Assembly: GCA_016861105.1 (NCBI GenBank)
Contig: BOKS01000008.1
Location: forward strand, 124,001-188,000
DNA: 64,000 nt
Direction: 5' to 3'
DNA from: Betaproteobacteria bacterium
Lineage (GTDB): Bacteria > Pseudomonadota > Gammaproteobacteria > Burkholderiales > Casimicrobiaceae
Made by a program: the position numbers and the translations under genes. The notes beneath the pieces were generated by a model that ran no database searches, was not told the DNA's origin, and was given only the letters and a program-made list of their open reading frames with translations. Numbering within the stretch: position 1 is the stretch's first letter; the number at the start of each line of letters is the position of its first letter. This document shows, in pieces, positions 1 through 6,771 of the stretch.

Positions 1-98
1 ACGCGCGCCGCAAGATCTTCCACGCGAACGCGATACGCGTGTACCCGCGCCTCGCGCGGCGCGCCGCCGGCTGCGACGACTCGGAGGCCGCCGCGTGA
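1..98 (+). CDS. Amidohydrolase-like protein, C-terminal end only
   Basis: Only the last 31 codons are inside the window, ending in TGA at 96-98. The visible peptide contains KIFHANAIRVYPRL, which resembles the closing strand and helix of metal-dependent amidohydrolases of the Amidohydro_2 type (typically a Gly/His-Asn-Ala-x-Arg-x-Tyr/Phe motif close to the C-terminus). The stop overlaps the GTG start of the next gene in a GTGA arrangement, so the two are translationally coupled. Amidohydro_2 members next to RraA-type aldolases include 4-oxalomesaconate hydratases, but the catalytic part lies outside the window, so the substrate cannot be judged. Confidence 0.55.
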   Translation, partial: ARRKIFHANAIRVYPRLARRAAGCDDSEAAA

Positions 99-769
99 TC
101 GGCTTTCGCATCGAGAAGCGCACGCGCCGGGTCGACGCGCGCCTCGTCGAGCAGTTCCTCGGGTTGCCGGTGGCCAACGTCAGCGACGCGATGCACAGGA
201 TGAGCGCCGCCGGCGCCCGCCTGCGCCCGATGCACGCCGGCGGCCGCATGGCGGGTCCCGCGCTGACGGTGAAGACGAGGCCCGGCGACAACATCATGGT
301 GCACAAGGCCCTCGACCTCGCGGAGCCGGGCGACGTCGTCGTGGTCGACGCCGGCGGTGACCTGACCAACGCGATCCTCGGCGAGATCATGTCCGGATAC
401 GCGCACGCGCGCGGCCTCGCCGGGCTCGTCGTCAACGGGGCCATCCGCGACGCGGACGCGATCCGCGCAGGCACGTTCCCGGTGTTCGCCGCCGGCGTGA
501 CGCACCGCGGGCCCTACAAGGACGGTCCGGGCGAGATCAACGTGCCGGTGGCGATCGACGGCATGGTCATCGAGCCCGGCGACCTGGTGCTGGGCGACGC
601 GGACGGGCTCCTGTGCGTCCCGTACGCGTTCGCCGCGTCGGTGTGCGCTGCGGCCAGCGAGCGGCAGAGGCACGAGGCGCGCGAGATCCGGGCGATCGCC
701 GAGGGGACGCTCGACCGCACGTGGGTCGACGCGACGCTGAAGCGGCTCGGATGCCCGTTGCCCGACTGA
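95..769 (+). CDS. RraA-family aldolase-like protein (HMG/CHA aldolase type)
   Basis: A 224-residue protein starting with GTG inside the stop of the upstream gene. It has the RraA/dimethylmenaquinone-methyltransferase-like fold signatures: a GDVVVVDAGG segment near residue 80, a GEIMS turn near 97 and the conserved NGAIRDADAI motif near 114-123. The Arg-Asp of that motif bind substrate and divalent metal in 4-hydroxy-4-methyl-2-oxoglutarate/4-carboxy-4-hydroxy-2-oxoadipate aldolases. Length suits these class II pyruvate aldolases. The coupled amidohydrolase and the TTT transporter downstream fit a role in cleaving a keto-hydroxy-dicarboxylate during catabolism. RraA proteins that inhibit RNase E are shorter, so a metabolic role is favoured. 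The exact substrate is inference. Confidence 0.75.
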   Translation: MIGFRIEKRTRRVDARLVEQFLGLPVANVSDAMHRMSAAGARLRPMHAGGRMAGPALTVKTRPGDNIMVHKALDLAEPGDVVVVDAGGDLTNAILGEIMSGYAHARGLAGLVVNGAIRDADAIRAGTFPVFAAGVTHRGPYKDGPGEINVPVAIDGMVIEPGDLVLGDADGLLCVPYAFAASVCAAASERQRHEAREIRAIAEGTLDRTWVDATLKRLGCPLPD

Positions 770-918
770 GGCAGGGGCGCGCGCCGGCGGGGCGATCGTC
801 CGCCCGCCGGCGGGTGCCCGGGTGTGGCGGTGCGCGCAGCACGACGAGGCGCCCGGGGCGCGGGGATCCTGCCGTGCCACGAGGCGGCCGAAACGAAGGC
901 GACACGAGGAGGAATGGC

Positions 919-1902
919 ATGGAACGCGGTTGGCGGTCGACGATGCAGCGGTGGTGTCTCGGCGTGGCGATGCTGGCGTGCGCGGCCGCCGCGCTCGCCC
1001 AGACGTATCCCTCCAAACCGATCAGGATGATCGTGCCGTGGCCGCCGGGCGGCGGCGTCGACACGGCGGCGCGGCTCATCTCGCAGCCGCTGTCCGAGCG
1101 GCTCGGGCAGCCGATCGTCATCGAGAACCGCCCGGGGGTCGCCGGCAATCTCGGCACCGCCCAGTTCACGAAGGAGCCGGCCGACGGGTACACGCTGCTG
1201 ATGGGCTCGCTGTCGCCCAACGCGGTCAACCCGCACCTCTACTCGAAGCTCGGGTTCGATCCGGTCAAGGACTTCGAGTTCGTCGCGCTGATGTACTACG
1301 TGCCGAGCTTCCTCGTGGTGCCGGCGAACTCGCCTGCCAACTCGGCGAAGGACCTGGTCGAGATGGCGCGCAAGAATCCGGGCAAGCTCAACTTCGGCTC
1401 CGGCGGCGTCGGCTCGTCGCAGCACCTGTTCGGCGTGATGTTCAACACGGCGGCGAAGATCGACGCGGTCCACGTGACCTACAAGGGCACGGCGCCCGCG
1501 GAGGCGGCGCTGGTGGCCGGGCAGATCGACTACATGATCGACCCGCCGACGGCGCTGCCGTTCGTGACGTCGGGGCGGATGAAGGCCCTCGCCGTCGCGT
1601 CCAAGCAGCGCAGCGTCTCGCTGCCCGACGTGCCGACGCTCGACGAGGTCGGGATACCCGGCGTGTACACGTCGACCTTCTACGGCATCATGGCGCCTGC
1701 CGGCACGCCGAAGCCGATCGTCGACCGCCTGAACAAGGAGATCAACGCGATCCTGCAGACCCCCGACATGCAGGCGCGCCTCGCCAAGGCGTCGGCGCAA
1801 TCGCACAACTGGTCGCCGCAGGAGTTCGCGGACTTCGTCAAGGGCGAGATCGAGCGCTACCGCGAGATCGTGCGCCTCTCCGGCGCGAAGCAGGTCGACT
1901 GA
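919..1902 (+). CDS. Bug/TctC-family periplasmic solute-binding protein
   Basis: A 327-residue protein with a Sec signal peptide: Arg-containing n-region, hydrophobic stretch MLACAAAALA and cleavage near Ala-Gln at about residue 32. The mature part starts with the usual YPSKPIRMIVPWPPGG of Bug (Bordetella uptake gene) binding proteins, and later carries DGYTLLMG and the ADVPTL-like segment LPDVPTLDE. ATG 919 is chosen because GAGGAGG (906-912) lies 6 bases upstream; longer readings have no signal sequence at their start. These proteins capture carboxylates or other small organic acids in the periplasm and pass them to TctA/TctB, whose genes follow directly. Confidence 0.92.
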   Translation: MERGWRSTMQRWCLGVAMLACAAAALAQTYPSKPIRMIVPWPPGGGVDTAARLISQPLSERLGQPIVIENRPGVAGNLGTAQFTKEPADGYTLLMGSLSPNAVNPHLYSKLGFDPVKDFEFVALMYYVPSFLVVPANSPANSAKDLVEMARKNPGKLNFGSGGVGSSQHLFGVMFNTAAKIDAVHVTYKGTAPAEAALVAGQIDYMIDPPTALPFVTSGRMKALAVASKQRSVSLPDVPTLDEVGIPGVYTSTFYGIMAPAGTPKPIVDRLNKEINAILQTPDMQARLAKASAQSHNWSPQEFADFVKGEIERYREIVRLSGAKQVD

Positions 1903-1997
1903 CGTCGTCGCGGCGGGCGCGCGGGCGCGGTGCCGCGCCCCGCGCGCCTGCGCTTGCGCGGGCCGCCCGCGCACGCCGGGCCCGCCGGAGGAGCAGC

Positions 1998-2453
1998 GTG
2001 CAGATCCGCAACCCGAAGGACCTCGTCGCAGGACTCCTGTTCGCGGCGTTCGGCGTCCTGGCCGTCGTCGTCTCCAGCTCGTACGCGATGGGCTCGGCCT
2101 CGCGCATGGGACCGGGCTACCTGCCGCGCGCGCTGGGCGTGCTGCTGATCGCGTTCGGCGCGGCGCTGGCGCTGCGCGGCCTGCGGCCCGGCGCCGGTGC
2201 CCGCGTGCGCTGGAACGTCGTGCCGCTGCTCGTCGTGCTGGCGGCGGTCGGCCTGTTCAGCGTGGCCGCGAAGTGGCTCGGCGTCGTCGCCTCGACGCTG
2301 CTCCTCGTCGTCGTGGCGTCGGCCGTCAGCGGCGAGTTCCGCTGGAGGGAGTCGCTGATCAGCGGGCTGGTGCTCGGGGCGGCGGCGGTCGCGGTGTTCG
2401 TCTACGCGCTCGGCATCCCGCTGCCGGTCTGGCCGGCGTTCGTCGGGCGCTGA
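1998..2453 (+). CDS. tctB: TctB-family small subunit of tripartite tricarboxylate transporter
   Basis: A 151-residue membrane protein starting at GTG 1998 behind GGAGGAG (1987-1993). It has four hydrophobic segments, with the family's SRMGPGYLPRALG motif after the first helix (about residues 33-45). TctB is the small, poorly conserved integral subunit that works with TctA and a Bug binding protein. The stop codon overlaps the ATG of tctA by one base (TGATG), so the two are cotranslated. Length and topology are normal for the family. Confidence 0.88.
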   Translation: MQIRNPKDLVAGLLFAAFGVLAVVVSSSYAMGSASRMGPGYLPRALGVLLIAFGAALALRGLRPGAGARVRWNVVPLLVVLAAVGLFSVAAKWLGVVASTLLLVVVASAVSGEFRWRESLISGLVLGAAAVAVFVYALGIPLPVWPAFVGR

Positions 2454-3958
2454 TGGACCTCCTCGCCAACCTCGCCCTGGGCTTCGGCGCGGCGCTGACG
2501 CCGCTCAACCTGCTGTACGCGCTGCTGGGCACGCTGGTGGGGACGCTGATCGGCGTGCTGCCTGGCATCGGCCCGGTGGCGACCGTCGCGATGCTGCTGC
2601 CGGTGACCTACGGCCTGCCGCCGCTGACCGCGCTGATCATGCTGGCGGGCATCTACTACGGGGCGTCGTACGGGGGATCGACGACGGCGATCCTCGTGAA
2701 CCTGCCGGGCGAGATGTCGTCGGTGATCACCGTGATCGACGGCCACCAGATGGCGCGCCAGGGGCGGGCCGGGGTGGCGCTGTGCGTCGCCGCGCTGGGC
2801 TCGCTGTTCGCCGGCTGCGTCGCCACGATGGTGATCGCTGCCTTCGCGCCGCCGCTCGCCGAATTCGCGCTGCGCTTCGACGCCGCCGAGTACTTCTCGC
2901 TCATGGTGCTGGGGCTGGTCTCGGCCATCGCGCTCGCGCACGGCTCGCTGCTGCGGGCCGTGCTGGTCACGCTGCTCGGCCTCCTGCTCGGCATCGTCGG
3001 GACCGATCCCAACACCGGCATCGCCCGCTTCTCGTTCGAGATCCCCGAGCTGATGGACGGGATCGGGTTCGTCGCGATCACGATGGGACTCTTCGCGTTC
3101 GCCGAGATCGCGATCAACCTCGAGTCGGCGGCGCGACGCGGCGCGATCGCCGAGCGCATCAGCCGGCTGTGGATCGGGTGGCCGGAGTTCCGGCAGGCGT
3201 TCCCCGCGGTGCTGCGCGGCACTGCCGTCGGCTCGATCCTCGGCATCTTCCCCGGCGGCGGCGCCACGCTGTCGGCGTTCGCCTCCTACACCGTCGAGAA
3301 GAAGGTCGCGAAGGACCCGTCGCGCTTCGGCAAGGGCGCGATCGAGGGCGTCGCCGGCCCCGAGTCGGCGAACAACGCCGGCGCGCAGACGTCGTTCATC
3401 CCGATGCTGACGCTCGGTATCCCGTCGAACGCCGTCATGGCACTGATGATCGGCGCCATGATCATCCACGACATCCAGCCCGGCCCGGACGTCATCCGCA
3501 AGCAGCCCGAGCTGTTCTGGGGGCTGATCGCCAGCATGTGGATCGGCAACGTGATGCTGGTCGTCCTGAACCTGCCGCTGATCGGCATCTGGGTCCGGTT
3601 GCTCCGCGTCCCCTACCGCCTGCTCTATCCGGTGATCGTGCTGGTGTGCACGATCGGCGCGTTCAGCGCCAACAACAACATGTTCGACGTGTGGGTGGCG
3701 ATGGCGTTCGGCGCGCTCGGCTACGTGCTGCTGAAGCTCGACTGCGAGCCGGCGCCGCTGCTGCTCGGCTACATCCTCGGCCCGATGCTGGAGGACAACC
3801 TGCGCCGCGCGCTCGTGCTCTCGCGCGGCGACTTCACGGTGTTCTTCACGCGGCCGGTGTCGCTCGCCATGCTGCTCGCCGCGGCGGCGCTGCTCGCGCT
3901 CGTGCTGGCGCCGGCGATCCGCCGGCGGCGCGACACGGTCTTCGCCGAGCGCGAGTAG
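2453..3958 (+). CDS. tctA: TctA-family large subunit of tripartite tricarboxylate transporter
   Basis: A 501-residue protein of about 11-12 membrane segments, the translocation subunit of the TTT family. It shows the conserved blocks GVLPGIGPVATVAMLLP (about 30-47), AGIYYGASYGGSTTAIL, the duplicated FPGGGATLSAFASY block and GVAGPESANNAGAQTSFIP (about 295-315). ATG 2453 overlaps the tctB stop. It closes the operon RraA-Bug-TctB-TctA. A second copy of this order is found on the opposite strand at 51-55 kb, with the PESANNAG block conserved. Substrate is not predictable from TctA; citrate or other carboxylates are known examples. Confidence 0.93.
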   Translation: MDLLANLALGFGAALTPLNLLYALLGTLVGTLIGVLPGIGPVATVAMLLPVTYGLPPLTALIMLAGIYYGASYGGSTTAILVNLPGEMSSVITVIDGHQMARQGRAGVALCVAALGSLFAGCVATMVIAAFAPPLAEFALRFDAAEYFSLMVLGLVSAIALAHGSLLRAVLVTLLGLLLGIVGTDPNTGIARFSFEIPELMDGIGFVAITMGLFAFAEIAINLESAARRGAIAERISRLWIGWPEFRQAFPAVLRGTAVGSILGIFPGGGATLSAFASYTVEKKVAKDPSRFGKGAIEGVAGPESANNAGAQTSFIPMLTLGIPSNAVMALMIGAMIIHDIQPGPDVIRKQPELFWGLIASMWIGNVMLVVLNLPLIGIWVRLLRVPYRLLYPVIVLVCTIGAFSANNNMFDVWVAMAFGALGYVLLKLDCEPAPLLLGYILGPMLEDNLRRALVLSRGDFTVFFTRPVSLAMLLAAAALLALVLAPAIRRRRDTVFAERE

Positions 3959-4230
3959 GGGTGGCCGCGGGACGCGCCGGGGACGGGCCCGCGCGCCCGG
4001 CACGCGGACTCGACAACCGAGGAATCGCAGACGGAACGTCGATCGACGACGGCGAAGGGTGCCGCGCGTGAAGGGCACGCGATCGCGACCAGGCTGGCGC
4101 GGGGCGGCGTCCGGGGCGTAGACTGCACGGGCTGCCGCAGGTCGTCCCGCGGATTCGCGCGGATGGCCGGACCCCGATGCGTTCGCGCCGGCGCGAAGAC
4201 GTCTTCCGCGCGGCGTTGCCGGAGGACACC

Positions 4231-4902
4231 ATGACGAACGCCGCTCCCGCGTCCATCGCCTTGGCAATGCTGCTCGTCGGGTCGAGCGCCGACGCTGCGG
4301 TCTGCGACGCGGCGTCGCCGTTCGCGGACGTCGCCGCCTCGGAGTCCTTCTGCAGCAACACCGAGTGGCTGAAGAACCGGGGCGTCACGGTCGGCTGCGC
4401 CGAAGGCACGAACTTCTGCCCCTTCGACTTCGTCACGCGGGCGCAGATGGCGCTGTTCATGAACCGTCTGGCGGATGCCGTCGTGCCGCCGCCGTTGAGA
4501 GCGGAACAGTCGCTGGGGGCACGAACGATCACGTTCACCCACGACGACAATCCGGTGTGCGCGATCGCCGTGCCGCACGCGGACTTTCCGCGGGCCTTCA
4601 GCATCACGGGCAGCGTGATGCTGGAGAGCGACAGCGGAGAGCGCACCGTGAGCGTGGTGGTGCAAGCTGCCAACGACGGGGTGTTCCTGCCGTCGTTCGG
4701 CAACAACGTCGGCACGATCGAGCAGGGCAAGTTCGCGAACATCCCGATCGTGACGTCCGTGACGCTCCCGCCGGGAGCGAAGACCATCCGGCTCGCGCTG
4801 GCGAAGTTCTTCTTCTTCACCTCGGACATCACCGTTGCGAGCGGAAACTGCAAGCTTCGCGTCAACGCCCAGAGCATCAGCGGAAGCAGTTCGCCGTACT
4901 AG
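4231..4902 (+). CDS. Secreted protein with one S-layer-homology (SLH-like) domain
   Basis: A 223-residue protein with an N-terminal signal sequence (IALAMLLVGSSADA, cleavage near residue 23). Residues about 29-82 match an SLH-type repeat: SPFADV, then a WLKNRGVTVGC turn and FVTRAQMALFMNRL. This SLH variant, with Cys residues around GCAEGTNFCPFDF, occurs in proteobacterial exported proteins. The remaining 140 residues are predicted mostly beta and match no family I know. ATG 4231 follows GGAGGACACC; longer in-frame starts lack a signal peptide. The TAG stop lies in the CTAG target duplication of the adjacent MITE-like element, so the reading frame ends the same way with or without the insertion. 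Confidence 0.7.
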   Translation: MTNAAPASIALAMLLVGSSADAAVCDAASPFADVAASESFCSNTEWLKNRGVTVGCAEGTNFCPFDFVTRAQMALFMNRLADAVVPPPLRAEQSLGARTITFTHDDNPVCAIAVPHADFPRAFSITGSVMLESDSGERTVSVVVQAANDGVFLPSFGNNVGTIEQGKFANIPIVTSVTLPPGAKTIRLALAKFFFFTSDITVASGNCKLRVNAQSISGSSSPY

Positions 4903-5171
4903 GGCGTGTTCACGCTGTGGCCGCATGCGCGAAGGGTCGCGCCCGCGTGTCCATCGCGGCGCCCGCCGCCGCGAATGCCGAGCGTATTCGCAAGGCGAGC
5001 AGCCATGAGGGGCGCGGGCGCGCCCGTTCCCTCCGGGCTGCGGCGAAAAAGGGCCGTGGGCGTTGCTGCAAGTCCTCGCCGGGTTCCCGACCCGCCTTGC
5101 GGCCTTGCGCCGAGCCCACGGCCCTTTCCGCTTCGCAGCGCGCTTGTGTGCATAGCGTGAACAGGCCCTAG
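4899..5171. mobile_element. MITE-like element with 17-bp terminal inverted repeats and CTAG target duplication
   Basis: CTAG occurs at 4899-4902 and again at 5168-5171. Directly inside are imperfect inverted ends: GGCGTGTTCACGCTGTG on the left and, read inward from the right, GGCCTGTTCACGCTATG (15 of 17 identical). The enclosed 265 bp has no convincing gene. CTAG agrees with the YTAR target preference of the IS5 group, and ends beginning GG also fit that group. The interior is rich in inverted repeats, notably 5048-5061 with 5114-5127. The most economical reading is a non-autonomous miniature transposon mobilised by an IS5-type transposase encoded elsewhere. No transposase is present in the window. 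Confidence 0.7.
5048..5127. repeat. Long internal hairpin of the MITE (14-bp perfect arms)
   Basis: AAAGGGCCGTGGGC at 5048-5061 is the exact reverse complement of GCCCACGGCCCTTT at 5114-5127. The 52-bp middle folds further: GCAAG with CTTGC, and CGGGT with ACCCG. Read on the minus strand the distal arm is followed by five T residues, so it could act as a transcription terminator there. A transcript could also fold into a structured RNA. Which of these matters, if any, is not decidable from one copy. Confidence 0.6.
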
Positions 5172-5340
5172 GCAGCGGGACAACGTCTCCACCACCTTCT
5201 CACGACGGCCCGCGGTCGCGGTGCAAACGCCGGCCTCCGGGACGCGCGGCCGGTTGCCGCCATCGGCTGCAGCGGCTGGCGCGCGAGCAGGCGAATGCTG
5301 TCCGCGCACGGAGTCGCGCCGTGCACGCCGCAGCGCCGCG
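5172..5340. other. Spacer with no recognisable gene
   Basis: Together with the MITE this makes the 438-bp gene-free stretch between the SLH gene and the DUF2798 gene. Beyond the element I see no credible coding start, palindrome or promoter. It is the downstream flank of the leftward DUF2938-DUF2798 pair. Confidence 0.5.
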
Positions 5341-5565
5341 TCAGGCGGTGAGGCGGCCGACGAGTCGCCGGACCAGCGGCGCGACCACGGCCACCGTGGG
5401 GAAGGCGACCGGCCACGTCGTGGCGCAGCTCTTCAGCCACTGGGCGGCGAGCCCGGCGTGCAGCCCCTGCGTCGTCGTCAGGACGAACGCGGAGACCACG
5501 CACACCATGATCGCCGAGAGCAGGGCGCTGAAGAGGATCGGTGCGAAGCGTGTCGGAATGCGCAT
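5341..5565 (-). CDS. DUF2798 family small membrane protein
   Basis: A 74-residue protein with two membrane helices and the family pattern: RIPTRFAPILFSALLSAIM at the N-terminus and WPVAFPTVAVVAPLVRRLV in the second half. ATG 5565 is used because AAGGAG is 7 bases upstream. The function of DUF2798 is unknown. It is the second gene of a leftward pair with the DUF2938 gene 52 bp upstream, probably under control of the divergent MerR regulator. Confidence 0.82.
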   Translation of the reverse strand: MRIPTRFAPILFSALLSAIMVCVVSAFVLTTTQGLHAGLAAQWLKSCATTWPVAFPTVAVVAPLVRRLVGRLTA

Positions 5566-5617
5566 GGAAATCTCCTTTGATCGTTGGATGGACAAACAGT
5601 CGGTGTGACGAGGAGGA

Positions 5618-6109
5618 TCACGGCGCGTACAGGAAGGCGGCCGCCCGGCCTGCCGCGTACAGGCCGAGGCCGAAGACGAAGTGCGTGACGAGGCTCTGCA
5701 GCCGCGCCGCCCACGGCCGTCTCGTCCGGCTCGCGGCGATGCCGTGGCCCATCGCGGGTTGCATCACGAGGAACGGTGCAGCGACGGTGCCGATCCCGAC
5801 GACCAGGGCCGGACCGAGCGTCGGCTGCCGCACCCATGCGATGCCGACGGTGCCGATCAAGACGGCGGCGAAGGCGATGCCGATCAGGTAGTGCGCGGCC
5901 CAGCCCAGCACGCGCTCGCCGGCGAGCGGCGGCGATGCCGCGATGGCGTCGTGGCGGAAGCGTCCGCGCGCCATCCCGCCGATCCAGCGGCCAAGAAGGC
6001 CGTAGTCGGGCACCGGCGTGGCCAGCAGCCGCCGGCGCGTGATCGCCCAGAGGTCCGTCACCGCGGTCGCGCCCGCGCCGGTGATCAGGGTGCATGCCAG
6101 AAGGTCCAC
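5618..6109 (-). CDS. DUF2938 family membrane protein
   Basis: A 163-residue protein with four hydrophobic helices. Family features seen are ATAVTDLWAITRRRLL, YGLLGRWIGGMARGRFRHD, AAHYLIGIAFAAVLIG and LVMQPAMGHGIAASRT. The start is GTG 6109 because GAGGAG lies 7 bases upstream. DUF2938 has no established biochemical role. Pairing with a divergently read MerR regulator is a recurrent arrangement as far as I recall. It is followed by the DUF2798 gene in the same direction. Confidence 0.8.
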   Translation of the reverse strand: MDLLACTLITGAGATAVTDLWAITRRRLLATPVPDYGLLGRWIGGMARGRFRHDAIAASPPLAGERVLGWAAHYLIGIAFAAVLIGTVGIAWVRQPTLGPALVVGIGTVAAPFLVMQPAMGHGIAASRTRRPWAARLQSLVTHFVFGLGLYAAGRAAAFLYAP

Positions 6110-6149
6110 GTCCGTCTCCTCGTCCTTGCCGTTCCGCGGCAGTGACGGC

Positions 6150-6180
6150 ACAGTGCCACTTCAAGTCGACTTGAAGTCAA
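6150..6180 (-). promoter_or_regulatory. MerR-type promoter with long spacer and 20-bp perfect dyad
   Basis: The segment 6158-6177 is a perfect palindrome, ACTTCAAGTC followed by its reverse complement, very like SoxR/MerR-family operators. Leftward reading gives a -35 TTGACT (6180-6175), a 19-bp spacer holding most of the dyad, and a poor -10 CACTGT (6155-6150). A 19-20 bp spacer overlain by the operator is the hallmark of promoters that MerR proteins activate by DNA distortion. It lies between the regulator at 6192 and the DUF2938 gene starting at 6109. Confidence 0.75.
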
Positions 6181-6191
6181 GGGGGTGGTGC

Positions 6192-6650
6192 GTGGACATT
6201 GCGGAGGTGGCGAGGCGATCCGGCGTGCCCGCGTCGACGCTGCGCTTCTACGAGGAGAAGGGGCTGATCGCGTCCACCGGCAGGCGCGGGCTGCGCCGCG
6301 TGTTCGACGCGGGCGTGCTGGAGCGGCTGGCGCTGATCGCGCTGGGGCGCTCCGCCGGCTTCACGCTGGACGAGATCGCGCGCGTGTTCGTGCCGGGGGG
6401 GCGACCGCGGATCGACAGGCGCACGCTCGCCGCCAAGGCGAAGGCGCTGGACCGCACGATCCGCCGCCTCTCTGCCATGCGCGACGGCCTGCGCCACGCC
6501 GCCGCGTGCGCGGCGCCCTCGCACATGGAGTGTCCGACGTTCCGGCGGGTGCTCGCGGCGGCGGCGTCCGGCGCGCTCGGCGACGCGCGCGGCCGCGCCG
6601 GTGCGCCTGCGCGGCAGCGCCCCACGGTCGCGCGGGCACGACGATCCTAG
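6192..6650 (+). CDS. MerR-family transcriptional regulator
   Basis: A 152-residue regulator beginning at GTG 6192 with VDIAEVARRSGVPASTLRFY, the canonical MerR winged helix-turn-helix. EEKGLI and RRVFDAGVLERLALI follow, then a dimerisation helix at about residues 75-100. The C-terminal part has two cysteines in CAAPSHMECP (about 105-114), a possible metal or redox site. The effector is unknown. It is read divergently from the DUF2938-DUF2798 pair over the perfect dyad at 6158-6177, and probably activates that pair. The last 30 residues are Arg/Ala-rich and look disordered. Confidence 0.85.
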   Translation: MDIAEVARRSGVPASTLRFYEEKGLIASTGRRGLRRVFDAGVLERLALIALGRSAGFTLDEIARVFVPGGRPRIDRRTLAAKAKALDRTIRRLSAMRDGLRHAAACAAPSHMECPTFRRVLAAAASGALGDARGRAGAPARQRPTVARARRS

Positions 6651-6665
6651 GGACCCGAGGCGTCG

Positions 6666-6749
6666 TGGTACCCGGGGCCGGACTCGAACCGGCACGCCTC
6701 GCGGCCGCGGATTTTAAGTCCGCTGTGTCTACCGTTCCACCACCCGGGC
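6666..6749 (-). tRNA. tRNA-Leu (anticodon UAA)
   Basis: On the minus strand the sequence runs from GCCCGGG at 6749 to the encoded CCA at 6668-6666. The acceptor stem GCCCGGG pairs with CCCGGGT (one G-U), the T-arm carries GGTTCGAGTCC, and the anticodon loop CTTAAAA gives UAA. A long variable arm (GGCCGCGAGGCG region) marks class II, agreeing with leucine. No integrase or direct-repeat fragment is seen beside it. Confidence 0.93.
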
Positions 6750-6771
6750 GGCGCGCCGATTGTACGCGCGC

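Noticed and set aside
1..769. Assigning ligJ/ligK (protocatechuate 4,5-cleavage) to the first two genes
   Set aside because: Only the tail of the amidohydrolase is visible and no ligAB, ligC or ligI gene is in the window, so the pathway is not supported.
4910..5119. Small open frames inside the MITE-like element
   Set aside because: They run through inverted repeats, have no ribosome site and no transposase motif such as DDE.
6666..6749. tRNA-Leu as an integration site
   Set aside because: No integrase, no repeat of the tRNA 3' end and no change of gene style on either side were seen.
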